Of a stretch of DNA of 20,054 nucleotides, positions 1-8,975 are shown in pieces. The position numbers and the translations under genes were made by a program. The stretch is from Acidobacteriota bacterium (GTDB lineage Bacteria; Acidobacteriota; Terriglobia; Terriglobales; Acidobacteriaceae). The notes under the pieces were generated by a model that made no database searches, was not told the origin of the DNA, and saw only the letters and a program-made list of their open reading frames with translations. The stretch's first letter is position 1. Every line of letters starts with the position of its first letter. Location: contig JAJYSL010000065.1 of assembly GCA_021793595.1 (NCBI GenBank), positions 1-20,054 on the forward strand. The letters are read 5' to 3'.

Positions 1-1
1 G

Positions 2-607
2 ATCATCGGCTACGGACTGATTGAGGTCATCGAGAAGCTTGTTCTCCATGGCAAGCACGCGCAGGTGGAACAGTTGTTTGGCCGTCTCGACCTGATTGCT
101 CCGGCATTGGCGGCGGTGGGAATTTTGATCCTGATCGCCGGCCTGCGCCATAGCCGGGAACATGCGTCCGGGAGCCGCGAAGATCGAGTTTCCGGTTCGA
201 CCGGACTCAACATGAATCAGGCGGGCTGGATCGGCGGCGTTCAGGGGCTCTGCCTTCCGTTCCGTGGATTTTCCCGGTCCGGCGCTACTATCTCAACCGG
301 TATGCTGCTGGGCGTTGCCAAGGCCCGCGCAGAGGAATTCAGCTTTGCGCTGGCTGTCATTCTGACGCCCCCGGCAATCGCCCGTGAAGTGTGGAGACTC
401 CTGAAGGCGCAGCACCTGGCGGGCGCCGCTCCCATCGCCAGTGCCATGATGCCGAGCCTGCTGGGGATGGTGTTCGCCTTCTTAGCCGGTCTTCTGGCTC
501 TGAAATGGCTTAGCCAGTGGCTGGAAAGCGGTCGCTGGTACTGGTTCGGCATCTACTGCCTGGCCGCTGCCGTGGTGGTTGGGTATCTCCACCACATCGG
601 CTACTGA
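2..607 (+). CDS. uppP: Undecaprenyl-diphosphatase UppP/BacA, 5'-truncated by the window edge
   Basis: Integral membrane enzyme that dephosphorylates undecaprenyl diphosphate to recycle the lipid carrier for peptidoglycan and other envelope polymers. The frame is open from base 2 and ends with TGA at 605-607, so about 201 C-terminal residues are visible out of a usual 260-280. The diagnostic second family motif, GFSRSGATIS, is present, followed by the typical EFSFALAVILTPPAIA segment and several hydrophobic helices ending in a Val-rich membrane segment. The first family motif (the Glu-rich BacA1 region) lies outside the window. The next gene in the same direction starts 1.2 kb away behind transposon debris, so operon membership cannot be judged on this side. 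The family call is secure. Confidence 0.9.
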   Translation: MIGYGLIEVIEKLVLHGKHAQVEQLFGRLDLIAPALAAVGILILIAGLRHSREHASGSREDRVSGSTGLNMNQAGWIGGVQGLCLPFRGFSRSGATISTGMLLGVAKARAEEFSFALAVILTPPAIAREVWRLLKAQHLAGAAPIASAMMPSLLGMVFAFLAGLLALKWLSQWLESGRWYWFGIYCLAAAVVVGYLHHIGY

Positions 608-691
608 GAAGGGCAACAGCTCATTACACAGGCAGACCATCGCACAGATGATCATTATCGAGGATGAACCGTGCGAGCTCTCCCAACTGCG

Positions 692-1041
692 TCAAACCTG
701 TCCCAACTTCCGCAGTTTGAATAGCAAGTCTTTTGTTTTCATTGTTGACATATCGAAGTCGTCACTACAAATCTGCAAATTCGATGTGGCAGGGATTTGC
801 AGGCCGAGCCGCTGAAGCAAGATGGCTTGATGGTCGGTGGATGGCTGACGCAGCGCTTGCGGATCGAGACGCCGGTGCGTGTGGGCAGCACGACATCGAC
901 CAATGAGATTTGTTGGAGTTCGGCGAAGATCTTGCGTGGTTCGTCGCCGAGGCCGGCGCGTTGGCACCACTGGCTCAGGGTCTTCCAGAGCACATAGGCA
1001 AGGAAGCAAACCAGGATGTGTGCGACCCAGCCTTTTCCCGC
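692..1041 (-). mobile_element. C-terminal remnant of an IS1634/IS4-superfamily transposase, frameshifted
   Basis: Only the tail of a DDE transposase remains. Read on the minus strand it begins near 1041 with the characteristic [15 protein letters not shown] helix, followed by the [15 protein letters not shown] and [10 protein letters not shown] blocks that I recall from IS1634-family C-termini. Around base 840 the reading switches frame: the expected [16 protein letters not shown] tail continues in a neighbouring frame and ends at the TGA at 692-694. One base has therefore been gained or lost. No N-terminal or central DDE region and no clear terminal inverted repeat is left. An imperfect repeat (AACTGCG at 685-691, CGCAGTT at 713-719) sits at the 3' end and may be part of the old element end. 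Non-functional. Family assignment is from memory. Confidence 0.6.
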
Positions 1042-1197
1042 AGTCACCCGAGCACGAGATTGATTTGCACTTGCCACTTTTACTCCAAACCTCTGCTCAG
1101 ACCTTGCTGCTTCACTGCCATCTTGCCGGTTGTACTGCGGTTGAGGCGCAACCCATTCCGGTTGCCGGATGGGCAGCTCAGGCCGCCGCCTGGCCGC

Positions 1198-1263
1198 TTG
1201 CGGGAAGGGCGGGAAACGCTGGCCGTTGCGCCACATACTGTGCAGGATCACCGCCAGTTTGCG
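1198..1263 (-). mobile_element. Short remnant resembling the C-terminal end of an IS110-family transposase
   Basis: Directly after the gamma-glutamyltransferase fragment, in the same frame, the translation reads [17 protein letters not shown]. This closely resembles the conserved C-terminal helix of IS110-type (Transposase_20) transposases. Only about 22 residues are recognisable. The 156 bases between this piece and the next transposase tail (1042-1197) stay open in frame but match nothing I know. The fragment is too short to be functional and is best read as the end of an element that broke the host gene. Confidence 0.4.
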
Positions 1264-1677
1264 GGTGACCGATAGAATCCCGGCGTCAGGAATCTGCTTG
1301 ACTATCCCCTTGGCTTTCAAAGCCTCGATGGTCATGGCTTTCGGCGCCCAGCCACTGGCGTTCAAGCCATACAGTTCTTTTGTCTTCGCATCGTAGACGA
1401 TGGCGAACAGATCGCCGCCGACCCCATTCATCATCGGCTCAATCACGCCGAGCGCAGCATTGGCGGCAATGGCGGCGTCTACAGCGTTGCCGCCACGTGC
1501 CAGAATCGCCGCACCGGCCTGCGATGCGACGGCCTGGCTGGTCGCTACAATTCCATACTGCGTCATCACCATGGAGCGGGACTGCTCGCGACTAGGCTGA
1601 GCGATGGCAGGCTGCAGGTAGGTGGCCATGCAGATCAACATACACGCACAAGAAAAAGCTTTCAGTTTTGGAATCAC
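1264..1677 (-). pseudogene. Gamma-glutamyltransferase, N-terminal fragment only
   Basis: The first 138 codons of a periplasmic or secreted gamma-glutamyltransferase, an Ntn-hydrolase acting on glutathione and other gamma-glutamyl compounds. A GTG at 1675-1677 is the likely start, with AAGGA about 8 bases upstream. A signal peptide ([13 protein letters not shown], cleavage after AIA) is followed by typical family blocks: [37 protein letters not shown] and [13 protein letters not shown]. The usual protein is 550-600 residues with a catalytic Thr near residue 390. Here the family similarity stops at about residue 138 and the frame runs on into transposase-derived sequence, so the catalytic subunit is missing. 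The start region is well preserved, which suggests a recent disruption. Transcription could still make a 312-residue chimera of no obvious function. Confidence 0.8.
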
Positions 1678-1844
1678 TTTAGCTGTCCTTCAGAGAAAGT
1701 CTCAGTGCACGCAATGAGCCATGATACGACTTCGATCCACAGTCAGGCGCACGGAACGCGCAGCATCCCCGGCCCCGCGTTTTAGGGGCTGCAAAGCACG
1801 GACCAAGCATCACGTGGTAAGAATTGTAGTAACACAGGAGAACT

Positions 1845-2597
1845 ATGGCGCAACTGATGAAGACCTCGAACCCGGCCTTAAATTCCCAGATATTTCAAGG
1901 CGAGCATGTTGCCTTCGGTGAATCCATGACGCTGGACGGCACCGTAAACAAAACCGGCATTCTGCTGGTTTGTGCAGGTGCGTCTGCAGCCTGGGCGTGG
2001 CATGTATTTATGCAGACCCGCTCCGCGGCGAGTGTGCTTCCGCTTATGTGGATCGGCCTGCTCGGCGGCTTGGTGTTTGCGATGATCACAATTTTTAAAA
2101 AGACCTGGGCTCCGGTGACCGCACCCGTCTATGCCCTGCTGGAAGGGTTGGCGCTGGGCAGCATTTCCTCGGTTCTCGAACTGCGCTATCCCGGCATCGC
2201 CATGCAATCGGTGGGTCTTACCTTCGGAACGCTTCTCGTTTTATTGGTAGCGTATCGTTCCGGATTGATTCCGGTGACACAGAAATTTCGCCTGGGCATC
2301 GTGGCGGCTACGGGCGCCATTATGCTGTTCTACATTGCGGAGATGGTGCTGGGATTTTTTGGAGTTCATTTCGCGTCCATCAACGGCAACGGTCTGATCG
2401 GCATTGGTTTCAGCGTGGTGGTTGTCATCATCGCGGCGCTGAACCTGGTACTGGATTTCGATTTCATTGAGAGCGGCGTGCGCGCCCAGGCTCCTAAGTA
2501 TATGGAGTGGTACGGTGCCTTTGGGCTGATGGTGACGCTCGTGTGGTTGTACATCGAAATTTTGAATTTGTTGGCAAAAGTCCGCAGTCGCGACTGA
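1845..2597 (+). CDS. Bax inhibitor-1/YccA family membrane protein
   Basis: 250-residue polytopic inner membrane protein of the Bax inhibitor-1 (BI-1/YccA/TMBIM) family. The N-terminus carries the NPALN block common in the bacterial Bax1-I branch. About seven hydrophobic segments follow, and the C-terminal half contains the conserved LVLDFDFIE and MEWYGAFGLMVTLVWLY blocks, where Asp residues form the family's proposed pH-sensing ion-leak site. AGGAG at 1836-1840 supports the ATG at 1845, with a 4-base spacer. Bacterial members are linked to calcium leak and to modulation of membrane proteolysis (E. coli YccA with FtsH), but the role here is unknown. It is separated from the next gene by 69 bases that contain a candidate promoter, so it is probably transcribed alone. 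Confidence 0.88.
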   Translation: MAQLMKTSNPALNSQIFQGEHVAFGESMTLDGTVNKTGILLVCAGASAAWAWHVFMQTRSAASVLPLMWIGLLGGLVFAMITIFKKTWAPVTAPVYALLEGLALGSISSVLELRYPGIAMQSVGLTFGTLLVLLVAYRSGLIPVTQKFRLGIVAATGAIMLFYIAEMVLGFFGVHFASINGNGLIGIGFSVVVVIIAALNLVLDFDFIESGVRAQAPKYMEWYGAFGLMVTLVWLYIEILNLLAKVRSRD

Positions 2598-2653
2598 GGT
2601 TGCGCCCGAGGATCCTTGCGTTGCAACGGCGAATAAAAAACGAATCGATCCGG

Positions 2654-2659
2654 TACAAT
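2654..2659 (+). promoter_or_regulatory. Candidate -10 box for lhr, suggesting leaderless initiation
   Basis: TACAAT lies 7 bases before the ATG at 2667. A start point 7 bases after the box would coincide with, or fall one base before, the ATG. No Shine-Dalgarno-like sequence occurs in the 20 bases before the start codon, and no good -35 hexamer is present at 17 bases. This layout is typical of leaderless transcripts but is only a sequence-level suggestion. Confidence 0.35.
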
Positions 2660-2666
2660 CCTCAAC

Positions 2667-5600
2667 ATGCCCCCGACGCTCCAGACCGGTGCCGAGCTCG
2701 CCATTCCTGCCAGTCTCGATTGGGCGCACCGCATTACGCAGGAGTGGTTTGTTGGAAGATTCGGCACGCCCACTGAGCCGCAAATTGAAGGATGGCCCCA
2801 AATTCAGGCGGGTCATCCGACCCTGATCTCCGCGCCCACTGGGTCTGGCAAGACGCTGGCGGCGTTTCTGGTTTGCATTGATCAATTGCTACGCAAAGCG
2901 ATTGCAGGCACGCTATCTCCGTATACGGAAGTGGTGTATATTTCGCCGCTGAAGGCGCTTTCGAATGACATCCAGAAGAATCTCGATCAGCCGTTGCGAG
3001 AGATTCAACAACTGGCGCTGGAACGCGGCTATCTCTACGGCGAAATTCGTACGGCGGTGCGCACCGGCGACACGCTTGCGTCAGAACGCACGACCATGCT
3101 GAAGAAGCCGCCGCACATCCTGGTGACCACGCCGGAGTCGCTGTATATTCTGTTGACCTCAAAAAACAGCCGGGAAAATCTTCGCCACGTGCGCACCGTC
3201 ATCGTGGATGAAATTCATGCGGTCGCGGATGACAAGCGCGGCTCACATTTGGCGTTGTCGTTGGAGCGGCTGGAGGCGCTGGTGTGCGGTGAAAATCACG
3301 TGGCTCGGGTCGCGCGCGTGGCCACCCCAATGAAACCGCCGCAGCGGATCGGATTATCTGCCACCCAAAATCCAATCGACCTGGTAGGCCAGTTTCTTGT
3401 GGGCTGTTCGAAAGATCGACAGCCCGCAAAGATCGTTCAGGTGGGGCGTCGACGCACGATGGATCTCGCGGTCGAGGTTCCAAGCTGCGAAGAACTCGGT
3501 TCTGTGACAACGAATGCCATGTGGGATGAGATGTACGATCGGATTGCCGCGCTTGCACAGGAACATCGTTCGACGCTGGCGTTTGTAAATACGCGCCGCA
3601 TGGTCGAGCGGCTCTCGCACGCAATAGGCGAACGTATCGGTGCGGAAAATGTGGCTGCGCACCATGGCAGCCTTTCGCGCAAGTTACGGCTGGACGCAGA
3701 GACGCGATTGAAGAATGGCGAAGTCAAATTGCTGGTTGCCACGGCATCGCTGGAACTAGGCATCGATATCGGCGCCATCGATCTTGTCTGCCAAGTGGGG
3801 TCCACGCGCGCGGTTGCGGCTGGAATGCAGCGAATTGGCCGCGCCGGGCATTGGCGAGGTGCGACTCCCAAAGGACGCTTCTTCGCCACCACGCGCGATG
3901 ATCTGATCGAATGTGCCGCCCTGGTACAGGCGATGCGGGCGGGCGATTTGGATCAGCTTGAAATTCCGCCCCAGCCACTTGACGTTCTGATGCAGCAAAT
4001 CGTCGCTGCCTGCGCTGCTGAATCGTGGAATGAGGACGCTCTTTACTCTGTGCTGCGTCGCGCCTATCCCTACCGCGAATTGACTCGGGATGGGTTTGAC
4101 GAGCTGATCCAGGTACTTCATCGCGGCATTGAATCCGGTCGTGGTCGCTATGGAGCCTTCGTCATGCGAGATACAGTGCATGGAGAATTGCACGCTCGCC
4201 GTGGAGCGAGGCTTGCCGCCGTGTGCAATGGCGGAACGATTCCCGACACCGCGCAATACGCGGTTATCATGCAACCGGAAGGACTGCAGATCGCAACTCT
4301 GGACGAACACTTTGCCATCGATTCGTCGGCGGGAGATGTAATCCTGCTGGGCAATACAAGCTGGCGCATTCAACGCATCGAGACGGGGCGAGTGTTTGTC
4401 GAAGACGCCCATGGCCAGCCGCCGAACCTGCCTTTCTGGGCCGGCGAAGCGCCGCAGCGCACAGATGTTCTAAGCGGTTATGTGGCGCGCTTGCGCGAAA
4501 ACATTGCGGCTCGCACCTCGAAGGTGCTGCCCGGCCACGTGTCGCAGGCCCATGCGGGCGTGGCGGAAGCTGCAGCCTGGATAAAACAGGAGTGCGGCGT
4601 TTGTGATGGCGGCGCGGAGCAGATGATTGGCTACATCGCGGCGGGTCGCGCTGCGCTGGGCGCGGTTCCGTCGATGAACACTATCGTTGCCGAGCGCTTC
4701 TTTGATGAAGGCGGAGGTATGCAGCTGATTTTGCATGCGCCCTTTGGTGGCCGCGTCAATAAAGCCTGGGGTCTGGCGTTGCGCAAGCGCTTTTGCCGGG
4801 GTTTCAATTTTGAGTTGCAGGCTGCAGCGACTGACAATGGCCTTTGCATTTCGCTGGCGGAACAGCACAGCTTTCCGCTGAGCGATGTCTTTCAATTCCT
4901 CACGCTGCAAACTGTGCAAGAACTGCTGGAGCAGGCGGCATTAGATTCGCCCATCTTCAAATCTCGCTGGACATGGGCTGCGGGACGCAGTTTGCAACTG
5001 CTACGGTTCCAAAAGGGAAAGAAGGTCGCCCCGCAGATTCTTCGTATCCGTTCCGACGATTTGCTGGCCAGCGTGTTTCCCCAGGTCGCAGCCTGCTTTG
5101 AAAATATTGAGGGAGACCGCGAAATTCCAAATCATCCCCTGGTGCGAGAAGTGATGAAAGACGTGCTGGGAGAGGCAATGGATCTTGTCGGACTGAAACG
5201 CGTGCTCGGGGGAATCGCTGACGGAACCATCCATTGCGTTGCCGTCGACACGACTGCGCCTTCGCAGTTCGCGCATGAATTGCTGAACGCCAATCCGTAT
5301 GCGTTTTTGGATGACGCGCCATTGGAGGAGCGTCGCGCGCGCGCGGTTTCCATGCGTCGCACCCTACCAGCCAGCATGCAGGGGGATGCAGGAAAGTTAG
5401 ACCCCGCCGCCATTGCAGATGTACGGTCGGAGTGCTGGCCGGATCTGCGCGACGAACATGAAATGCACGATCTGCTGTTTCAGGTGGTGGCACTACCCGT
5501 GGCGATGTTACGGCCGGAAGCAAATTCGTCGTGGGAATCCCTATTGGAGCGGCTTAAGCGAAGTGGGCGGGCCAATGTCGTGGAGAGTCAAAAGTGTGGA

Positions 5601-7205
5601 CATTGGATCGCTACAGAAAATCTCGCGGCGGCTGCCTCACTTTGGCCTCAGCCCGAATATGTAACTGATACAGTTACTTATGGCAATACAGTCATGAAGC
5701 TGGTACAGGGATGGCTGCAAATTCTTGGACCCGTAACCGCAAATTCGCTGGCGTCGCTGTTGGGTGTGCCTGCCGCGGATATTTTCCAGAAGCTGCTGCA
5801 ACTGGAGACGCAGGGAACGATTCTGCGCGGGACATTTGAAAACGCCGCGACTCCGCATTCCACGGACTTTGATATCGAATGGTGTGAACGTCGCCTGATA
5901 CAGCGCATTCACCGGCTGACGATCGGAAATCTACGCAAACAAATTGAACCGGCTTCGGCCGCGGTCTACATGCAGTGGGTGCTTGGGTGGCAGCACCTGG
6001 CACCGCAGTCGCAACTGAGTGGGGAGCAGGGCGTGCTGCAGGTGCTGTCGCAATTAGAAGGATTTGAAGCTCCGGCGATTGAATGGGAACAATCCCTCCT
6101 GTCGCATCGAGTGAGCGGCTATGAGCCTCACTGGCTCGATCAGTTGTGCCTGTCGGGAGCGGTCGGCTGGGGCCGTGTGTCACCGCATCCAGCGTGGTCT
6201 GCGGCAGACGGTGGTGCACCGCGCAGAGTGGTTCCCACGGGCATGTCGCCGATTACCTTTTATATTCGCGAGACTGCTCTCTGGCTGGACGCGATATTGG
6301 AGAACCAGTCTGTGGACGAAGTGAAGTTGCGCCAGTCGCTGAGCCAGGAAGCACAACAAATTCGCACGCGCCTGGAAAATCGCGGCGCCTGCTTCGTGGA
6401 AGAACTGCAGCGAATGACTGAGCTGACAACTGAGCAAGTTGAGCATGCGCTTTGGGAGTTGGCTGCAGCTGGTCTGGCCGCGGCGGATGGCTTCGATCAA
6501 CTGCGTGCCATCATGGATTCCAAGCGCAAGTCGGCAGCGTATGTCCAGCGAATGAAAAATCCCGGTAAGCGGATGCGCAGTGCGGCGGGACGATGGTATC
6601 TGTTGCGCAACGCAGCCACCCTGAATGCCGCCGCTTCGCAACAGGCCAGAATCGATGACCAGGCGATGGAGTCGGCAGCCTGGGTCTTGCTGCGACGATA
6701 TGGAGTTTTGTTTCGCGACCTGCTGAAGCGCGAGACGACCATGCCGAAGTGGCGGGAATTGCTGGGAGTGTTGCGACGGCTGGAAGCGCGCGGAGAAGTG
6801 CGGGGCGGACGATTTGTCAGCGGATTCAGCGGGGAGCAATATGCATTGCCGGAGGCGGTTGAATCACTGCGCCTGGCTCGCACGCGCAAGCCAGACCCAG
6901 CAGCAGTTGAAGCCATCGTCGTGGCAGCCGCAGATCCGATGAATCTTGTCGACATTATCGTTCCTGGAAAGAGAACTTCCGCGATTTCCGGGCGGGTGGT
7001 CACTTATCGCGACGGAAGGTCAGAATCTGAAACATCATCAAGCGCAATCGAAGCCGAGTCGCGGGCGAACCATCCGCGACCTCGGAATCGACCGCCTCGT
7101 CATGTCCCTGCGCGAAAGATATTGATCCCTACCGGCGAACAAAGCAGCCATGGAATCGACTCGCGTTCGGATTGGTCGCGCCAGGAGCGACTGTTTCCCG
7201 GCTAG
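2667..7205 (+). CDS. lhr: Lhr-type superfamily 2 DNA/RNA helicase
   Basis: 1512-residue ATP-dependent 3'-5' translocase of the large-helicase-related (Lhr) family, cytoplasmic and implicated in DNA repair. Length matches full-size Lhr (about 1500). Helicase motifs in order: Q-like TEPQIEGWP near residue 37, Walker A APTGSGKT 56-63, TTPESLY 154-160, DEIH 181-184, SAT 231-233, FVNTR 306-310, ATASLELGIDIG 358-369, and QRIGRAGH 388-395. The DEIH box with VTTPESLY and RAGHWRG is characteristic of Lhr. Winged-helix and Lhr-core regions follow, then the long C-terminal part conserved in full-length members. The last 80 residues after residue about 1430 are Arg/Ser-rich and probably disordered. The ATG at 2667 fits the family N-terminus. 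The downstream neighbour is convergent, so this gene is probably monocistronic. Confidence 0.93.
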   Translation: MPPTLQTGAELAIPASLDWAHRITQEWFVGRFGTPTEPQIEGWPQIQAGHPTLISAPTGSGKTLAAFLVCIDQLLRKAIAGTLSPYTEVVYISPLKALSNDIQKNLDQPLREIQQLALERGYLYGEIRTAVRTGDTLASERTTMLKKPPHILVTTPESLYILLTSKNSRENLRHVRTVIVDEIHAVADDKRGSHLALSLERLEALVCGENHVARVARVATPMKPPQRIGLSATQNPIDLVGQFLVGCSKDRQPAKIVQVGRRRTMDLAVEVPSCEELGSVTTNAMWDEMYDRIAALAQEHRSTLAFVNTRRMVERLSHAIGERIGAENVAAHHGSLSRKLRLDAETRLKNGEVKLLVATASLELGIDIGAIDLVCQVGSTRAVAAGMQRIGRAGHWRGATPKGRFFATTRDDLIECAALVQAMRAGDLDQLEIPPQPLDVLMQQIVAACAAESWNEDALYSVLRRAYPYRELTRDGFDELIQVLHRGIESGRGRYGAFVMRDTVHGELHARRGARLAAVCNGGTIPDTAQYAVIMQPEGLQIATLDEHFAIDSSAGDVILLGNTSWRIQRIETGRVFVEDAHGQPPNLPFWAGEAPQRTDVLSGYVARLRENIAARTSKVLPGHVSQAHAGVAEAAAWIKQECGVCDGGAEQMIGYIAAGRAALGAVPSMNTIVAERFFDEGGGMQLILHAPFGGRVNKAWGLALRKRFCRGFNFELQAAATDNGLCISLAEQHSFPLSDVFQFLTLQTVQELLEQAALDSPIFKSRWTWAAGRSLQLLRFQKGKKVAPQILRIRSDDLLASVFPQVAACFENIEGDREIPNHPLVREVMKDVLGEAMDLVGLKRVLGGIADGTIHCVAVDTTAPSQFAHELLNANPYAFLDDAPLEERRARAVSMRRTLPASMQGDAGKLDPAAIADVRSECWPDLRDEHEMHDLLFQVVALPVAMLRPEANSSWESLLERLKRSGRANVVESQKCGHWIATENLAAAASLWPQPEYVTDTVTYGNTVMKLVQGWLQILGPVTANSLASLLGVPAADIFQKLLQLETQGTILRGTFENAATPHSTDFDIEWCERRLIQRIHRLTIGNLRKQIEPASAAVYMQWVLGWQHLAPQSQLSGEQGVLQVLSQLEGFEAPAIEWEQSLLSHRVSGYEPHWLDQLCLSGAVGWGRVSPHPAWSAADGGAPRRVVPTGMSPITFYIRETALWLDAILENQSVDEVKLRQSLSQEAQQIRTRLENRGACFVEELQRMTELTTEQVEHALWELAAAGLAAADGFDQLRAIMDSKRKSAAYVQRMKNPGKRMRSAAGRWYLLRNAATLNAAASQQARIDDQAMESAAWVLLRRYGVLFRDLLKRETTMPKWRELLGVLRRLEARGEVRGGRFVSGFSGEQYALPEAVESLRLARTRKPDPAAVEAIVVAAADPMNLVDIIVPGKRTSAISGRVVTYRDGRSESETSSSAIEAESRANHPRPRNRPPRHVPARKILIPTGEQSSHGIDSRSDWSRQERLFPG

Positions 7206-7284
7206 TTGCACCTGCGATCGCTTTTTCGGCAGAGGCTGGACGCGAGCAGTCACGGAGCTTCGCACCCCGCTGTTGCGATGAGAA

Positions 7285-7301
7285 CTGAAGACGATCTTCA
7301 G
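7285..7301. repeat. Small perfect hairpin between convergent lhr and hydrolase genes
   Basis: CTGAAGA-CGA-TCTTCAG forms a perfect 7-bp stem with a 3-base loop, 80 bases after the lhr stop and 22 bases beyond the end of the opposing gene. Neither strand has a T-run after it, so it is a weak terminator candidate at best. The rest of the 117-base convergent gap shows nothing else. Confidence 0.3.
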
Positions 7302-7322
7302 CCCATCATCAAGATTTCAGGT

Positions 7323-8813
7323 TCAGTTTGCGCCGAAGCTTACGTTGACATTGCCTGCTCCCGCAGCAGAGGCGGAAGCGTGATCGCTCGTCCGAAACAT
7401 GGCCCAGGGAGTGCCCTGCATATCCCGTAGCACAGGCTTCTCCCATGCGAACTGAGGGTGCTTCACCAGAAACGGTCCGACCAGAAAGGGCTCGCCGCAG
7501 GGCCGATTGGTTCGTGCCATAAACGACATTTTGCTGATCATCGAACTGTCTGCCGCTTTGGCATTGCCCGCGCCACCCGGTGCAAAGGGCGGCTCGCCCC
7601 AGATTGGAATGCCACGAGGGGAGACGTCCTCATGTCCGCACAGCGTGCGCTCATTCGCTCCCATTTTTCCGGTGTACGCGTCGAGGTGATCGGCCAGAAA
7701 TTTTTGCGCCAGGGGAGTGTCAATCTGGCCCTTATATTGCGCCATCAATTCTTTCCAACGTTTATGCCGTGCGTTCGCTGTGTTGCCGCCGTCGTTGGGA
7801 TTGAAGTTGGTCTCTTCTTTGGTAAGGGTGGGATCGCTGGGAAAGTTGGAGCCGACAAAGTAGCCGTTCCTGGTGCGCCACAGGCGATGGTATTTCAGCC
7901 CCAGTTCGAGTCGGGCGATTTCTCCGGTGTGGTTGTCGGCGATAAGCCAATCGTTCGCATAACCACCGTTATTTCCCTTCACCATCAGGCGTTCAAAGTC
8001 GTCGATATTCGCCGCGTACTGCATGGCCTTACGCGCACGAACAAATTCCGGCACACCATTGGGATCAAACCCGTGGAACCCGCTGATGGTTGTTTCTGTG
8101 ATGGCGATACCCGCGGAGTTGATTCCAAAATCATCGCCGCTGTCGATTTTTCCCGGCCACCCGTCCATCAAAATGCGATACCCGTGTTGCGGAACAATGT
8201 CATACATGATGCGCCAGCGCTCACCTTCAAGAAACGGGCTCCACAGGCTGTGCGCGACGACCGGCTTATGGTCGCGCGTCCAATCTCCAGTGGCAACGAA
8301 GGCGCTGCAGCGACCGCGTGGGCTCAGGCTTGCTACGGCGGTCGAATGTTGTTTGCTTTCGAGATACGGCACATAGTAGTCGTCGGTCTCATTGAAGCCG
8401 TTGATCGCGACCACATCCCAGATGTCCACGTCGGTGATGCCATGGGCCTTCAGACCGTCCACGATTCCCTGTAATTCTTCGCGATATTCGGCTTCGATAT
8501 GCGGCCAGTAGACATTCTTCGCGGTGGCCCGATAGAAATCCCAACTTTGATGGGTGTTGTGCGTATCTTCCAACCGGATGGCATGGAAGCCATCCTCGAT
8601 CTCAGGGGCCAGCAAATATCCGTTACCGAAACCGATCTGGTGCGGCGTGCCCTGCAGATGGACATAGACCCAATTGGCGCGCTCAAATTTATAGGCGCCG
8701 TGTAAATCCGGAGGCGTGGACTTCGATTTTGCCTTGGCCAGTAGAAAGTTGGCGGTGATGAGGATGAAGCCGAGCAAAACTGGAAAAAGAAATCTGCGGA
8801 ATTGAAAGCGCAT
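7323..8813 (-). CDS. Exported C45/phospholipase B-like Ntn-hydrolase
   Basis: 496-residue secreted protein resembling phospholipase B-like and C45 acyltransferase Ntn-hydrolases, which mature by self-cleavage to expose an N-terminal Cys and act on amide or ester bonds. The start at 8813 is preferred over an in-frame codon 48 bases upstream because GGAGGGG lies about 8 bases before it. An Arg-rich N-region and hydrophobic core (FLFPVLLGFILITANFLLA) form a signal peptide or anchor. The likely nucleophile is C169 in RGRCSAFVATGDWT. Later blocks DDFGINSAGIAITETTI (226-242) and NDWLIADNHTGEIARLELG (287-305) are typical of the fold. Substrate cannot be read from sequence. It lies 80 bases downstream of tRNA-Cys on the same strand. 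Assignment to the superfamily is good; the exact subfamily is not certain. Confidence 0.75.
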   Translation of the reverse strand: MRFQFRRFLFPVLLGFILITANFLLAKAKSKSTPPDLHGAYKFERANWVYVHLQGTPHQIGFGNGYLLAPEIEDGFHAIRLEDTHNTHQSWDFYRATAKNVYWPHIEAEYREELQGIVDGLKAHGITDVDIWDVVAINGFNETDDYYVPYLESKQHSTAVASLSPRGRCSAFVATGDWTRDHKPVVAHSLWSPFLEGERWRIMYDIVPQHGYRILMDGWPGKIDSGDDFGINSAGIAITETTISGFHGFDPNGVPEFVRARKAMQYAANIDDFERLMVKGNNGGYANDWLIADNHTGEIARLELGLKYHRLWRTRNGYFVGSNFPSDPTLTKEETNFNPNDGGNTANARHKRWKELMAQYKGQIDTPLAQKFLADHLDAYTGKMGANERTLCGHEDVSPRGIPIWGEPPFAPGGAGNAKAADSSMISKMSFMARTNRPCGEPFLVGPFLVKHPQFAWEKPVLRDMQGTPWAMFRTSDHASASAAGAGNVNVSFGAN

Positions 8814-8893
8814 TCGTTGGCCCCTCCGACTCAGGCTAACGTTGAAAACTGTCCAAGGCAATCAATATTCGGAGTTTTGGCGGCTGAGATGTA

Positions 8894-8969
8894 TGGAGCA
8901 CCGGGCGGGAATCGAACCCGCGAATACTGGTTTTGCAGACCAGCGCGTTAGCCACTTCACCACCGGTGC
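8894..8969 (-). tRNA. tRNA-Cys (anticodon GCA) with encoded CCA
   Basis: Read on the minus strand, the acceptor stem GCACCGG pairs perfectly with CCGGTGC. The anticodon arm is CTGGT-CTGCAAA-ACCAG with anticodon GCA, and the T arm is GCGGG-TTCGATT-CCCGC. The discriminator is U, as expected for bacterial tRNA-Cys, and CCA is encoded at the 3' end (8894-8896 on the plus strand). Mature body is 73 bases plus CCA. It is the only tRNA in the window and lies about 1 kb from a sulfur amino acid gene cluster, though this may be coincidence. Confidence 0.96.
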
Positions 8970-8975
8970 TCTTGG

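Noticed and set aside
6180..6839. 219-codon minus-strand open frame inside lhr
   Set aside because: Shadow of the helicase C-terminal region in GC-rich DNA; no family pattern.
7458..8474. 338-codon open frame on the plus strand opposite the hydrolase gene
   Set aside because: It is antisense to a well-supported gene with a signal peptide and family motifs. The translation has no recognisable domain, and the start lacks a ribosome-binding site.
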